The notes: a model not told the origin generated them from the sequence alone. A DNA stretch of 40,604 nt from Deltaproteobacteria bacterium (GCA_016935565.1 JAFGQS010000123.1:1-40604); one strand, 5' to 3'; shown: positions 25,097-33,668, numbered from the stretch's first letter. Translations and numbers: made by a program.

Positions 25097-25837
25097 CTAT
25101 TTATGATCTCCCGTAAGAGGAACAAAAATGACCGGCATTATATTCTGGGTGGTAATATTTCCTGTTTCATCCTTTATTACCAGCACCAGGCTCTGCGTCA
25201 TGAAGGCTCCTCCCACCGGAATTATCATCCTGCCGCCATTCTTCAGTTGTTCTATGAGGGGAGGCGGCACGTGACCCGCTGCTGCCGTTACGATGATTGC
25301 ATCGAAGGGTGCACGTTCCGGCCATCCGTAATAACCGTCGCCGTTTTTTACCTCTATATTATTATATTCGAGTCTCTGTAACCGTTCCGATGCCGATGCT
25401 GCAAGTTCGGGAATGATTTCAATGGTGTAGACTTTTTTTACCAGCACAGAGAGAATCGCTGCCTGATAACCCGAACCCGTTCCCACCTCGAGAACAACAC
25501 TGTCTTTGTCCAGGTTTAAAATCTCAGTCATGTACGCCACAATATATGGCTGGGAAATTGTCTGTCCATAGCCGATGGGCAGCGGAGAATCATTATATGC
25601 CCGGTACATACTCTTTTCCGGAACAAAAAGATGACGCGGGACGGACAACATTGCATCGAGAACATCCCTGTCGTTGACGCCTCTTCTCTTTATTTGTTGA
25701 TCCACCATCGATTTTCTCATGGAAGCAAACCTCTCGTCATCGACAACAGGTGAAGATGACCTGCTTTTCTTGCTGATCCCAAGCAGAACAATCCCGATCA
25801 CCAGGGAATACAATGCAATTTTCCATATTCGTTTCAT
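25097..25837 (-). CDS. pcm: protein-L-isoaspartate O-methyltransferase, membrane-anchored or exported
   Basis: A 246-residue PIMT, which uses SAM to methylate isoaspartyl residues and start their repair. Motifs are VPRHLFVP (66-73), LPIGYGQTISQPYIVAYM (86-103), SAM-binding VLEVGTGSGYQAAIL (115-129) and the C-terminal GGRMIIPVGG. Unusually, residues 5-22 form a hydrophobic helix with a basic N-terminus, so the enzyme is probably anchored in or exported across the membrane, whereas the classical enzyme is cytosolic. It is followed without a gap by the SAM-domain membrane protein, with which it is surely co-transcribed. Confidence 0.93.
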   Translation of the reverse strand: MKRIWKIALYSLVIGIVLLGISKKSRSSSPVVDDERFASMRKSMVDQQIKRRGVNDRDVLDAMLSVPRHLFVPEKSMYRAYNDSPLPIGYGQTISQPYIVAYMTEILNLDKDSVVLEVGTGSGYQAAILSVLVKKVYTIEIIPELAASASERLQRLEYNNIEVKNGDGYYGWPERAPFDAIIVTAAAGHVPPPLIEQLKNGGRMIIPVGGAFMTQSLVLVIKDETGNITTQNIMPVIFVPLTGDHK

Positions 25838-25893
25838 GGTTTAATTCAATCTGTGGTACTATACTTGTAGTCAAACTTATTCCCGGGGGTTAC

Positions 25894-26262
25894 ATGGGAT
25901 TTAAAATTGCCGCTGATCTCTTTGTTTTCATCCACTTTCTGTGGATTCTATTCATCATACTGGGATTCCCCCTGTTTCTTTACTTCAACCTCGCCAAATG
26001 GAGATTATTTCATCTGGCTGCCCTGATAGTAACCATTATTATGCAATTAACCCGTACCATCTGTCCTCTGACATATCTTGAGGCTTATCTGAAATCAAAA
26101 GACCTTTCACATACGATCTATCCCGGTTCGTTCATCATAGAGGCAGTCGAAGAGGTGATTTATGTACGGGATGTAACGCTGGAATTAATTGCTTTTCTCA
26201 CGCTGATATACTTCATCGCTGTGGTACTATCTTTTTGGTTGAGACCGATTAAAAGAAACTAA
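25894..26262 (+). CDS. DUF2784 family membrane protein
   Basis: A 122-residue protein with about four membrane helices. It matches the DUF2784 pattern: ADLFVFIHFLWILFIILGFPL at the start, RTICPLTYLEAYL with the conserved Cys-Pro-Leu-Thr, and SFIIEAVEEVIY. ATG 25894 is preferred because GGGGGT lies just upstream; the frame is open further left, overlapping the divergent PIMT gene, without a better start. Function unknown. It stands alone, divergent from the PIMT operon and convergent with the TRAP operon. Confidence 0.85.
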   Translation: MGFKIAADLFVFIHFLWILFIILGFPLFLYFNLAKWRLFHLAALIVTIIMQLTRTICPLTYLEAYLKSKDLSHTIYPGSFIIEAVEEVIYVRDVTLELIAFLTLIYFIAVVLSFWLRPIKRN

Positions 26263-26423
26263 TCATATCATAATCCATACATGATCGGGATGAAAGGATC
26301 CGCAAAAATTCGGATGATGGTCGGCAGAATAGATCAAGAGCTGCAGGTGAATACAAGGTCCGTAAGAAAATGACTTTAATGTAAATACAGTATCGAAGAG
26401 ACGACGTTTAGTCAATGCAAAAA

Positions 26424-26450
26424 CTCAGGTCCTTTTGTGGTTATCTGATC
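26424..26450 (-). terminator. weak terminator after dctM
   Basis: On the minus strand GATCAG-ataaCC pairs partly with GG-acCTGAG and is followed by TTTTTG; it overlaps the dctM stop codon. The rest of the 178-bp gap between the convergent genes shows nothing clear. Confidence 0.3.
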
Positions 26451-27769
26451 ATAATGCCGGGGAGCCACAGCGCCAGTTGGGGGAAGAGGGCAATCATAAT
26501 GACGCCGATAATCTGGAGTATGATAAAAGGTATGGCACCCCTCACAATATGCTGACCGAAATCAAGTTCCTGCGAAGCAACGCCTTTTATATAGAAAAGG
26601 GCGGGAGCCATGGGAGGCGTCAGGAATGATGTCTGCATGACAACACAGAAGAGAATAGCAGCCCACAGGGGATTAAAATGAAGGGCAGCAAGAACAGGTG
26701 CAAAAATCGGCACAAGTATTGGGACGATTCCGACCCATTCCATAAATAAGCCGAAGATGAAGAAACAGCAAGCCATAACGGCAAGGACCCCCCATCGCCC
26801 CACGGGCAAACCCAGGAGCCATTCTTTAACCAGATCACCACCGCCCACCAGCATAAATGTCCCGGTAAAAACAAATGCCGCAGCAACGATCAGCAGGATC
26901 ATACTGGAAACGACAAGTGTTCTGTACACGGCACTTTTCAGTGTTGCCCAGTCTAAACGACGATAAGCCCATGCAAGTAAAAGGCTGGCGAAGGCTCCCA
27001 CTGCGGCTGCCTCCGTCGGCGCAGCAATCCCGAAAAAGATCGTTCCCAGAACGGCAAATATAAGAAGGAGTGTGGGGAGAAGAGATGTCACAATCATCAT
27101 AAGTTTTTTGCCTGCCGGCAATGTTCTCTGTTCAGGCGGTAATGCAGGTCCAAGTTCAGGATTCAAATAGCATTTGACGATGATGAAAACAACGTAGAGG
27201 AATGACAGCAGCAGGCCCGGAATAACAGCGCCCATGAAAAGTTTGCCCACTGATAACCCTGCCATAGGACCGTAAACGACCAGCATGATGCTCGGAGGAA
27301 TAAGAATTCCCAGGGTACCACCGGCACAGATAGTACCGGAGCTGAGGGCTTTATCGTATCCTCTCTTTAACATCTCCGGCAAAGCAAAAAGACCCATAAT
27401 GATCACCGGAGCACCCATAATTCCCGTTGCCGCAGCCATAATGGTGCAAACCACGACGACGGCAAGTGCGAGCCCTCCTCTCAGTCCCCCTAACAGGATA
27501 TGTAACGAATTGAAAAGCCTCTCAGCCGCTCCCGAGTGTTCCAGCATTATTCCCATGAATACGAAAAGAACGATTGCAATAAGGATATAATTCTGCATTG
27601 TCTCGAAAACCCGGAGGATCATCATCGGGAAAAAACCATAGCCGACCCCCATAAAACCGACGACCATGGAAACTCCCAGCATCACAAACGGAACGGGAAA
27701 GCCTATAAGCATTCCGATTACAAGACCGGCAAAAAGGATTACAATGAGAATCTCGGGAGTGGATATCAA
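26441..27769 (-). CDS. dctM: TRAP transporter large permease DctM
   Basis: A 442-residue large membrane subunit of a tripartite Na+-driven organic acid importer. About 12 hydrophobic segments are present, with the DctM signatures GFPVPFVMLG, GGTLGILIPPSIMLVVYG and the C-terminal QTSFLTPPMAPALFY. The start is TTG 27769: AAGGGGG lies upstream, the TTGA overlaps the dctQ stop, and the protein then has the standard length. The longer frame only shadows dctQ. It is the third gene of dctP-dctQ-dctM. Confidence 0.93.
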   Translation of the reverse strand: MISTPEILIVILFAGLVIGMLIGFPVPFVMLGVSMVVGFMGVGYGFFPMMILRVFETMQNYILIAIVLFVFMGIMLEHSGAAERLFNSLHILLGGLRGGLALAVVVVCTIMAAATGIMGAPVIIMGLFALPEMLKRGYDKALSSGTICAGGTLGILIPPSIMLVVYGPMAGLSVGKLFMGAVIPGLLLSFLYVVFIIVKCYLNPELGPALPPEQRTLPAGKKLMMIVTSLLPTLLLIFAVLGTIFFGIAAPTEAAAVGAFASLLLAWAYRRLDWATLKSAVYRTLVVSSMILLIVAAAFVFTGTFMLVGGGDLVKEWLLGLPVGRWGVLAVMACCFFIFGLFMEWVGIVPILVPIFAPVLAALHFNPLWAAILFCVVMQTSFLTPPMAPALFYIKGVASQELDFGQHIVRGAIPFIILQIIGVIMIALFPQLALWLPGIMIR

Positions 27770-28281
27770 AGCAATCCCCCTTTTGTAACCGAGATGAGGG
27801 ATCGGACAAATTCGACAATTCCCTGGAGAAGGAGTAAGAACGCTGCAACAGGAATAACGGTCTTGAATGGATAAATGGGAGGCGACCACATACTGACACC
27901 GGCATGCTCCATTATTTTCCATGACTTTACGGCATAGTCGGTTCCGTAATACAGGAGCGCCAGCGTTACGGGAAAGAAAAAAATGAGGTATCCCACTATA
28001 TTTATAATCGCCTTTGATCTGGCAGATACTCTATCATAAAGGATACCAATCCTGACATGTTCATCAAGAAGGAGTGTATACGCGGCACCGATCATAAACA
28101 TTGTCCCGTACAGCATATAGGAAATATCGTAGGACCACTCAGTGGGGGCGTTGAAACCGTACCGCGCAATCGTATCGTAGACAAGCTCAAGAACGAGAAT
28201 CAGGCAGAGCCACGCAACGGCCTTTCCCGACCACGTACTCAGCCGGTCAATAAACGTACCGATTGATGCAAAGGTTTTCAT
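27766..28281 (-). CDS. dctQ: TRAP transporter small permease DctQ
   Basis: A 171-residue small membrane subunit with four helices. Family marks are the Arg-containing IARYGFNAPTEWSYDISYMLYGTMFMIGAAYTL and LDEHVRIGILYDRVS. The stop overlaps the TTG start of dctM, so the two permeases are coupled. It is separated from dctP by 117 bp that hold a hairpin. Confidence 0.93.
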   Translation of the reverse strand: MKTFASIGTFIDRLSTWSGKAVAWLCLILVLELVYDTIARYGFNAPTEWSYDISYMLYGTMFMIGAAYTLLLDEHVRIGILYDRVSARSKAIINIVGYLIFFFPVTLALLYYGTDYAVKSWKIMEHAGVSMWSPPIYPFKTVIPVAAFLLLLQGIVEFVRSLISVTKGGLL

Positions 28282-28337
28282 GGATAACCGAACTTTAAGC
28301 TTTCAGCGCTCAGTATTTCAGGGAATACATGTAACTC

Positions 28338-28369
28338 AAAGGTGGGCCTGCAGAGCACAGCCAACCTTT
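28338..28369 (-). other. hairpin between dctP and dctQ
   Basis: AAAGGT-G-GGC (28338-28347) pairs with GCC-A-ACCTTT (28360-28369) with one mismatch. On the minus (transcribed) strand no T-run follows. Such hairpins after a binding-protein gene usually protect its mRNA and let it be made in excess of the permease; that role is inferred here. Confidence 0.5.
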
Positions 28370-28398
28370 AAAATTCAAACCACGAAACGCGATACGCG

Positions 28399-29475
28399 CT
28401 ACCTGGCATATGGATATGGAAGCCGTATCAAATCGGCATAGGGTTCGACTTTCTTCCGAAATGCTATCTGCGACTCTAAAACTTTCTTAAACATAGGGTC
28501 TTTCTGTGCATGCTCTTCAAGTAACGTGTCTCCAACTTTTACAATTTCATCAATCATTTCCGGAGTCAGTTTTGACACATGGAGGCCCTCATAACTTCTG
28601 AAGAATTCCATTGCTTCTGCATCTTCCTTCAGGGCCTGATTAATAGCCCAGAAGCAGGTGTCACGTAATGCCACTTGCACCTTGTACTTCAAATCATCGG
28701 GCAATTTTTCCCATGATTTCTTATTGACGAGAGTCTCCAGAGGAGCGCACGGTTCATGGATACCGGGAAGCTTCAGGTAAGAACATATTTCCTGGAAGCC
28801 AAACTTTTTATCAATAGCGGGTGTCCCGAATTCACAGGCATCAATAACACCTCGTTCCAAAGCGGGATATACCTCGGCACCGGGCAGCGTAACGACACGG
28901 GCACCCAGACGTTCAAGACACTGCCCCCAGATGCCGACTGTTCTGAATTTCAAACCTTTAAAGTCCGATAGTTTGTTAATCGGTTTTCTTGACCAGCAGA
29001 AATTCTCCGAACCGAGCATACCGTAAGGAGGCAGGACAACGATATTGTGGTCCTTGTACAATTCATTCCAGAGCTCCAATCCTCCTCCGGCATAAATCCA
29101 TCCGAGCATCTCCTGCATCTGGAGACCGTTGGGATACGAATTGGCAAAGAGAACGGCAGCAGGAAACTTTCCGATCCACCAGCCCGCCCACGTACAGCCA
29201 ATATCCAATGTGCCGGCACTGACTGCATCGAATACCTTCATTGCGGGAACAATAGCGCCGCCGGGAGACATTTTAATAACGAGCCGCCCATCTGTCAGCC
29301 TTTCAACTTCTTTGGCAAAATGCTCAGACGGAGCATACAACTGAGGGAGTCCGGCCGAGTAGCTTGATTGTCCTCGCCAGACAATTTTTTCGGCAGCTGT
29401 CGATGGCATAACAACAAAAAAGAAAAAGATTACCGACAGAAAGGCCGTCAACATAATAATATTTCTTTTTTTCAT
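28399..29475 (-). CDS. dctP: TRAP transporter substrate-binding protein DctP
   Basis: A 358-residue periplasmic receptor for a carboxylate substrate. Residues 1-28 are a signal peptide (KKRN, a long hydrophobic core, STAAE). The DctP fold is shown by FAKEVERLTDGRLVIKMSPGGAIV, the strand-helix LSDFKGLKFRTVGIWGQCLERLGA carrying the carboxylate-binding Arg, and LPGAEVYPALERGVIDACEFG. AAGGAGG precedes the ATG. It belongs to the family of mannitol/chloroaromatic or 2-oxo-acid-type receptors with an unusually Trp-rich pocket (WAGWWIG), so an aromatic or bulky acid is possible; the actual ligand is unknown. Confidence 0.93.
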   Translation of the reverse strand: MKKRNIIMLTAFLSVIFFFFVVMPSTAAEKIVWRGQSSYSAGLPQLYAPSEHFAKEVERLTDGRLVIKMSPGGAIVPAMKVFDAVSAGTLDIGCTWAGWWIGKFPAAVLFANSYPNGLQMQEMLGWIYAGGGLELWNELYKDHNIVVLPPYGMLGSENFCWSRKPINKLSDFKGLKFRTVGIWGQCLERLGARVVTLPGAEVYPALERGVIDACEFGTPAIDKKFGFQEICSYLKLPGIHEPCAPLETLVNKKSWEKLPDDLKYKVQVALRDTCFWAINQALKEDAEAMEFFRSYEGLHVSKLTPEMIDEIVKVGDTLLEEHAQKDPMFKKVLESQIAFRKKVEPYADLIRLPYPYAR

Positions 29476-29529
29476 CAGGCATCCTCCTTACCGTTATTCA
29501 CAATTTCAATGTCTCATACAAAGTAAGAA

Positions 29530-29558
29530 GTATAGGAAAGAGATGGATACGAGTCAAG
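29530..29558 (-). promoter_or_regulatory. dctPQM promoter
   Basis: On the minus strand TTGACT (29553-29558), a 17-bp spacer and TATACT (29530-29535) form a near-consensus sigma70 promoter about 55 bp before the dctP start. Confidence 0.65.
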
Positions 29559-29658
29559 GATAAAACAATAGCATAGGATATTTAGATTTATTGATATCTT
29601 CTTGATATTATTTGACGTTAAGGTTACATTGGAAGGCACTTCGCCGGAGGACTCACCG

Positions 29659-31785
29659 ATGATTGGAAACGATAACCGTTTTTCAATACCGTTTGCCGTA
29701 ACAGTCCTCGGTATATCTCACGTCGTAACGCAGATTACCGTTATTCGCGAGTTCATCAATGTCTTTGCGGGGAACGAAGTCGTCCTTGGAATTCTTTTCT
29801 CTCTCTGGATGTTACTTACAGGGTTCGGGGCATGGCTGGGTAAATTCGTGAGGACTTTTACTCTCCAGATGCTTTTATTTCGACTTTCACTTTTTCTCGT
29901 TGCTTTTTTACCGATAGTGCATATTTTTCTCATCCGCTTCCTTCGAGACTATCTTTTCATCAGAGGAGAAATGCCTGGAATCGGACCGCTCATTATCTGG
30001 GCAACTGCTCTCTTAACACCATATTGTCTTATCACGGGTATCCTCCTCACGATAGCCTGCAGTATATTTCCTGCGTACGACTCGGGGAAACTCAGTATCG
30101 GCAAAGTCTATTTTTTTGACAATATCGGCGACATCTTAGGCGGACTTCTTTTCACGTTTATTCTTGTTCTGTATTTCAATAATATTACCATACTGTACGT
30201 TCCCGCTTTTCTCTGTCTTCTCGGACTTCTTCTCGTAAAGGGCTCTAACGCCGGGAGTCAGTATTTCAAGTTCCTCTGGGGTATCGGCGGCATGATTCTC
30301 CTGAGTATCATCATATTACTTCCGCTCGAAGACATCTCACTGCAATGGCTGTATCCGGGTCAGAAGATTGTCGATCACCTTGAATCACCATACGGAAGGG
30401 TTGTGGTCACGAGAGACCATGATCAAATTTCCTTTTTCGAAAACGGAGAGCACCTCTTTTCAACCCCCAACGTCTTTGCCAATGAAGAGCTCGTCCACTT
30501 TGCCCTTCCCCAGATACCTGACGTTCAATCCGTTTTGCTGATCTCGGGAGGCGTGTCCGGGATTCTTGATGAAATCCTGAAATACGATGTACGTACTGTT
30601 GACTATGTTGAACTCGATCCTTCGGTCATTACTGCCGGGATGAAGCACCTTAACATTCACTTTCCACAGGCTGTTCATCTCCGACAGCAGGACGGAAGAA
30701 ATTTTATCCATAATACGAAAAACAAATATACTGCAGTGATTCTTGATCTGCCCGATCCAACATCTCTTCAACTCAACCGCTTTTATACCTATGAGTTTTT
30801 TAACGAGGTCAAATCGATTCTATTGCCCAAGGGAAGCATCTGCTTCGGGGTAAAAGGTGCGGAAAATTATATCAGCCATGACCAGGCTCGTTTTTTATCA
30901 GCACTCCATAATACGCTGAAGAAGATTTTTGATCATGTCCTTATCATTCCGGGAGAAAGAAATATTTTTATTGCCTCCGACAGACCCCTGTCTTCCGATA
31001 TTGCTACCCTCATTGCAGCCCGGAAAATCCAAACGACATACGTGAATAAATATTATCTTTCCGGAAGAGTAACAGCGGAAAGACTTTCATTCATCAAGCA
31101 GCATATTATCGATGACGTTCCCACGAATCACGATTTTCGTCCCACAGCATTCATATATAGTATCCGTATCTGGCTGAACATGTTTCAGGAAACCTTCAAG
31201 ATTCCCTTACTAATGATTTTTCTCTTCTTTGCAACCTATTTTGCCCGAATCGGCATGGTCAACAAAGCACTGTTTACGACAGGATTCACTGCCTCTTCCA
31301 TGGAGATAATGATTCTTTTCTGTTTTCAGATTTCTCACGGCAGTATGTACACAGGCATCGGTTTCATTATCGCGTCATTTATGCTGGGACTTGCAGCAGG
31401 GAGTTATATGGCAAACCGCCTCCTTCTTGTTACCAAAAAAACCATTCTTGAAATCGAAGCATATATTATACTGTACATACTCATTTTTTTGGTCATCCTC
31501 ATCGCGGGAAAATCGCTTCGCGGAATCCTAATCTTTCCTGTACTTGCTATTGTAATCGGTACATTAACAGGGGCTGAATTCCCCATTGCCTCGAGACTTG
31601 TGTATTCTTCCCCATGGGAAACGGCAGGCTCCCTGTATACTGCCGACCTGCTCGGGGGAAGTCTGGGAGCTATCGTTGTGAGCCTCTTTTGTGTACCCAC
31701 CATCGGAATTTTTTATACCTGTTTAATGCTTGCAGTATTTAAGATATTGATCATTTCAGGATTGGTTGTTACAATCAATCGCTAG
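29659..31785 (+). CDS. polytopic membrane protein with spermidine-synthase-like domain (type B)
   Basis: A 708-residue inner-membrane protein. Residues about 8-222 hold seven or so helices, 240-445 an aminopropyltransferase-like domain, and 510-705 seven more helices. The middle domain keeps much of the spermidine-synthase pattern: YGRVVVTRDHDQISFFENGEHLFST (245-269), NEELVHFALPQ, GGVSGILDEILKY (297-309), VELDPSVI (317-324) and a D-L-P-D-P (363-367) in place of D-S-S-D-P, so both catalytic-site Asp remain. ATG 29659 is chosen for its GGAGG site. The radical SAM gene begins 16 bp after its stop, so the two are almost certainly one operon. Polyamine synthesis in the membrane is possible but unproven. 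Confidence 0.85.
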   Translation: MIGNDNRFSIPFAVTVLGISHVVTQITVIREFINVFAGNEVVLGILFSLWMLLTGFGAWLGKFVRTFTLQMLLFRLSLFLVAFLPIVHIFLIRFLRDYLFIRGEMPGIGPLIIWATALLTPYCLITGILLTIACSIFPAYDSGKLSIGKVYFFDNIGDILGGLLFTFILVLYFNNITILYVPAFLCLLGLLLVKGSNAGSQYFKFLWGIGGMILLSIIILLPLEDISLQWLYPGQKIVDHLESPYGRVVVTRDHDQISFFENGEHLFSTPNVFANEELVHFALPQIPDVQSVLLISGGVSGILDEILKYDVRTVDYVELDPSVITAGMKHLNIHFPQAVHLRQQDGRNFIHNTKNKYTAVILDLPDPTSLQLNRFYTYEFFNEVKSILLPKGSICFGVKGAENYISHDQARFLSALHNTLKKIFDHVLIIPGERNIFIASDRPLSSDIATLIAARKIQTTYVNKYYLSGRVTAERLSFIKQHIIDDVPTNHDFRPTAFIYSIRIWLNMFQETFKIPLLMIFLFFATYFARIGMVNKALFTTGFTASSMEIMILFCFQISHGSMYTGIGFIIASFMLGLAAGSYMANRLLLVTKKTILEIEAYIILYILIFLVILIAGKSLRGILIFPVLAIVIGTLTGAEFPIASRLVYSSPWETAGSLYTADLLGGSLGAIVVSLFCVPTIGIFYTCLMLAVFKILIISGLVVTINR

Positions 31786-31801
31786 GAAGATATGAACGAA
31801 C

Positions 31802-32992
31802 ATGACACATTCTAAAAATAATGATTCTTTTCCGTTTCTAACACGAAGAGAACTCCTCATATCCGGCATTCTGAGTGCTTCATTGTTTTGCCCCCTTCAA
31901 GCTCTCGCCAAGCCACTCTTCTCGTCCGGCAAAAATGAAAAAAAGGTCACGCTTCATGACGCGCCGGCAAAACTCTGGAAGTGGTCGAAAGAGGTTTATT
32001 TCAAGGAAGAATTGAAAAACAACTACGTCCGGTGTCTCACCTGTCCCAATACATGCATCCTGGCTCCGGACGCGCGGAGCAGATGCAAATCACATGTTAA
32101 CAAAGACGGGAAACTGTATACACTCGTTTATGGTAACCCCTGTGCTGTGCATATCGACCCAATTGAGAAAAAACCCCTCTATCATTTTCTCCCTTCATCA
32201 AGAACTTTTTCCATCGCCACAACAGGCTGTAGTTTTCATTGTCTGAACTGCCAGAATTGGGAAATATCGCAGGCCAGACCGGAGGAAGTCAGAACTCATG
32301 ACATGTTTCCGGAAGAGGTTGTCGGCGCCGCCGTCAAGACACAGTGCCGGTCGATCGCCTATACATATTCTGAAGCGACAACATTTTATGAATACATGCT
32401 TGACACGTCTCGATTGGCACGGGCAAGAAATTTAAAAAATACTTGGATAACAAATGGTTACATAAACGCTGCCCCCCTCACTGAACTGTGCAAAACCCTC
32501 GATGCAGCCAATGTTGATATCAAGAGCTTTTCAGAAGTCACCTATTCCAGGCTGAATGCCGGTCGTCTGAAACCGGTTCTTAAAACTCTCTCAATTCTTA
32601 AAGAAAAAAATGTCTGGTTTGAAATGACGGCTCTCATCGTACCCACCTATACAGACAATATTGAAATGGTCAAAAGGATGTGCGACTGGATTCTGGAAAA
32701 TCTGGGACCCGATTATCCTCTCCACTTTTCACGGTTCCATCCTCGATATAAATTGACCCATCTTCCTCCGACGCCCATTTCATTTCTCGAAAATGCTTGG
32801 AAAACGGCCATGAAGATGGGCATTCACTATGTCTACGTGGGTAATGTTCCCCCGTCAGATTGGAATCACACGTACTGTCCATCCTGCAAAAAGAAAATCA
32901 TAGATCGTACCGGGTATTATATTGGCGAAATACATGTGAATGACGGAAAATGTACCTTCTGCAAAGAACCCATTGCGGGAGTGTGGAATTAG
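31802..32992 (+). CDS. amrS: AmmeMemoRadiSam system radical SAM enzyme with Tat-like signal
   Basis: A 396-residue radical SAM protein of the AmmeMemoRadiSam family (pyruvate-formate-lyase-activase-like). The 4Fe-4S/SAM motif is C143-x3-C147-x2-C150 (GCSFHCLNCQNW). It has the usual N-terminal Cys region (CLTCPNTC, C95), the family stretches YTYSEATTFYEYMLD, ITNGYINAAPL and DIKSFSE, and a C-terminal zinc-ribbon-like pair (CPSC, CTFC). Unusually, residues 10-37 look like a twin-arginine signal: LTRRELLISG, a hydrophobic core and ALAKP. If used, the folded enzyme would be exported. Coupled to the polytopic SpeE-like gene upstream. The reaction of this family is not settled; the short symbol follows common usage. 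Confidence 0.9.
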   Translation: MTHSKNNDSFPFLTRRELLISGILSASLFCPLQALAKPLFSSGKNEKKVTLHDAPAKLWKWSKEVYFKEELKNNYVRCLTCPNTCILAPDARSRCKSHVNKDGKLYTLVYGNPCAVHIDPIEKKPLYHFLPSSRTFSIATTGCSFHCLNCQNWEISQARPEEVRTHDMFPEEVVGAAVKTQCRSIAYTYSEATTFYEYMLDTSRLARARNLKNTWITNGYINAAPLTELCKTLDAANVDIKSFSEVTYSRLNAGRLKPVLKTLSILKEKNVWFEMTALIVPTYTDNIEMVKRMCDWILENLGPDYPLHFSRFHPRYKLTHLPPTPISFLENAWKTAMKMGIHYVYVGNVPPSDWNHTYCPSCKKKIIDRTGYYIGEIHVNDGKCTFCKEPIAGVWN

Positions 32993-33068
32993 GAAACCTT
33001 ATTTGACCAGCACAGTTTTTCATTACAAAGATTTCATCCGGCAATTCCGCAAGTGACAGCTCCGAGTT

Positions 33069-33284
33069 CTTCTTATATCGAAAGAAAAAAATGCCGCGTA
33101 AGGCAAGCGAAATTCCGAGGGCCTTCTGAAACGAGAGAGATTCTTTTGAAAACAGGTACGCAAGGACCGGTGCGACCAGCGGATATGGTACCGTTATCAC
33201 CACAACACGGGTCACTTCACCATGTGCGAATGCCGTATAGAAGAAAAATGACCCGATTATCGAAACAAACCCACTGAAGAACAC
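33069..33284 (-). pseudogene. EamA/DMT transporter fragment
   Basis: A 72-codon stretch looks like the last half-domain of an EamA (drug/metabolite) transporter: FFSGFVSIIGSFFFYTAFAHGEVTR, PYPLVAPVLAYLFSKESLSFQKALGISLALRGIFFFRYKK. The first seven or so helices are missing, and the frame runs on past the normal end into the 3' part of the radical SAM gene (to 32898). Upstream it meets the 53-codon ORF. This is a remnant, not a working transporter. Confidence 0.7.
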
Positions 33285-33285
33285 A

Positions 33286-33447
33286 TTAACCCTCTGATTT
33301 TTCCATATCAGCCATGATGGCAAGTATCGTTTGATAGGACATGTTTAATAAATATTCCGGGGGATTTCCGGTACCGCCCCTGGCAAATTCTTTGGTTATT
33401 TCAATTGCTCGATCTAATGCCCATTCTTTTTGTTTCCTGTTTACCAT
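33286..33447 (-). CDS. 53-aa small protein
   Basis: The frame reads MVNRKQKEWALDRAIEITKE, then FARGGTGNPPEYLLNMSYQT and ILAIMADMEKSEG. AGGGAGGT (33456-33463) lies eight bases before ATG 33447, an excellent start. The sequence suggests two amphipathic helices with a Gly/Pro turn and no membrane segment. It lies between the radical SAM and Memo genes but on the opposite strand. Small helical proteins of this look are common in Desulfobacterota, without known function. I consider it a real gene. Confidence 0.65.
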   Translation of the reverse strand: MVNRKQKEWALDRAIEITKEFARGGTGNPPEYLLNMSYQTILAIMADMEKSEG

Positions 33448-33668
33448 GACAATATACCTCCCTGTTTATACTAATCATTCTACCAATCATATATGCCATC
33501 CACTGTGAACAAGAAATGATATGATTGTTCTTTGTGATGCTCTTTCTACATAACGAATTCATGAAAAGAAGTCCACATTTCTGCCTTGACAAGAGCATTT
33601 TATTGTCACAATGTAAAGGTTCTAATAAAAAGGCATCGGTATTAAATGCCGGACAGGAAATGAATACA

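Noticed and set aside
25851-26230. Twelve-base direct repeat CTGTGGTACTAT at 25851-25862 and 26219-26230 flanking the DUF2784 gene, considered as possible target duplication
   Set aside because: The second copy is inside the coding sequence and the gene looks native; no transposase or terminal repeats, so likely chance.
26281-26373. Plus-strand 30-codon ORF (MIGMKGSAKIRMM...) in the gap between DUF2784 and dctM
   Set aside because: No ribosome binding site and no support beyond an open frame.
32898-33068. C-terminal part of the minus-strand ORF beyond the EamA fragment
   Set aside because: It runs antisense through the 3' end of the radical SAM gene and has no transporter-like sequence.
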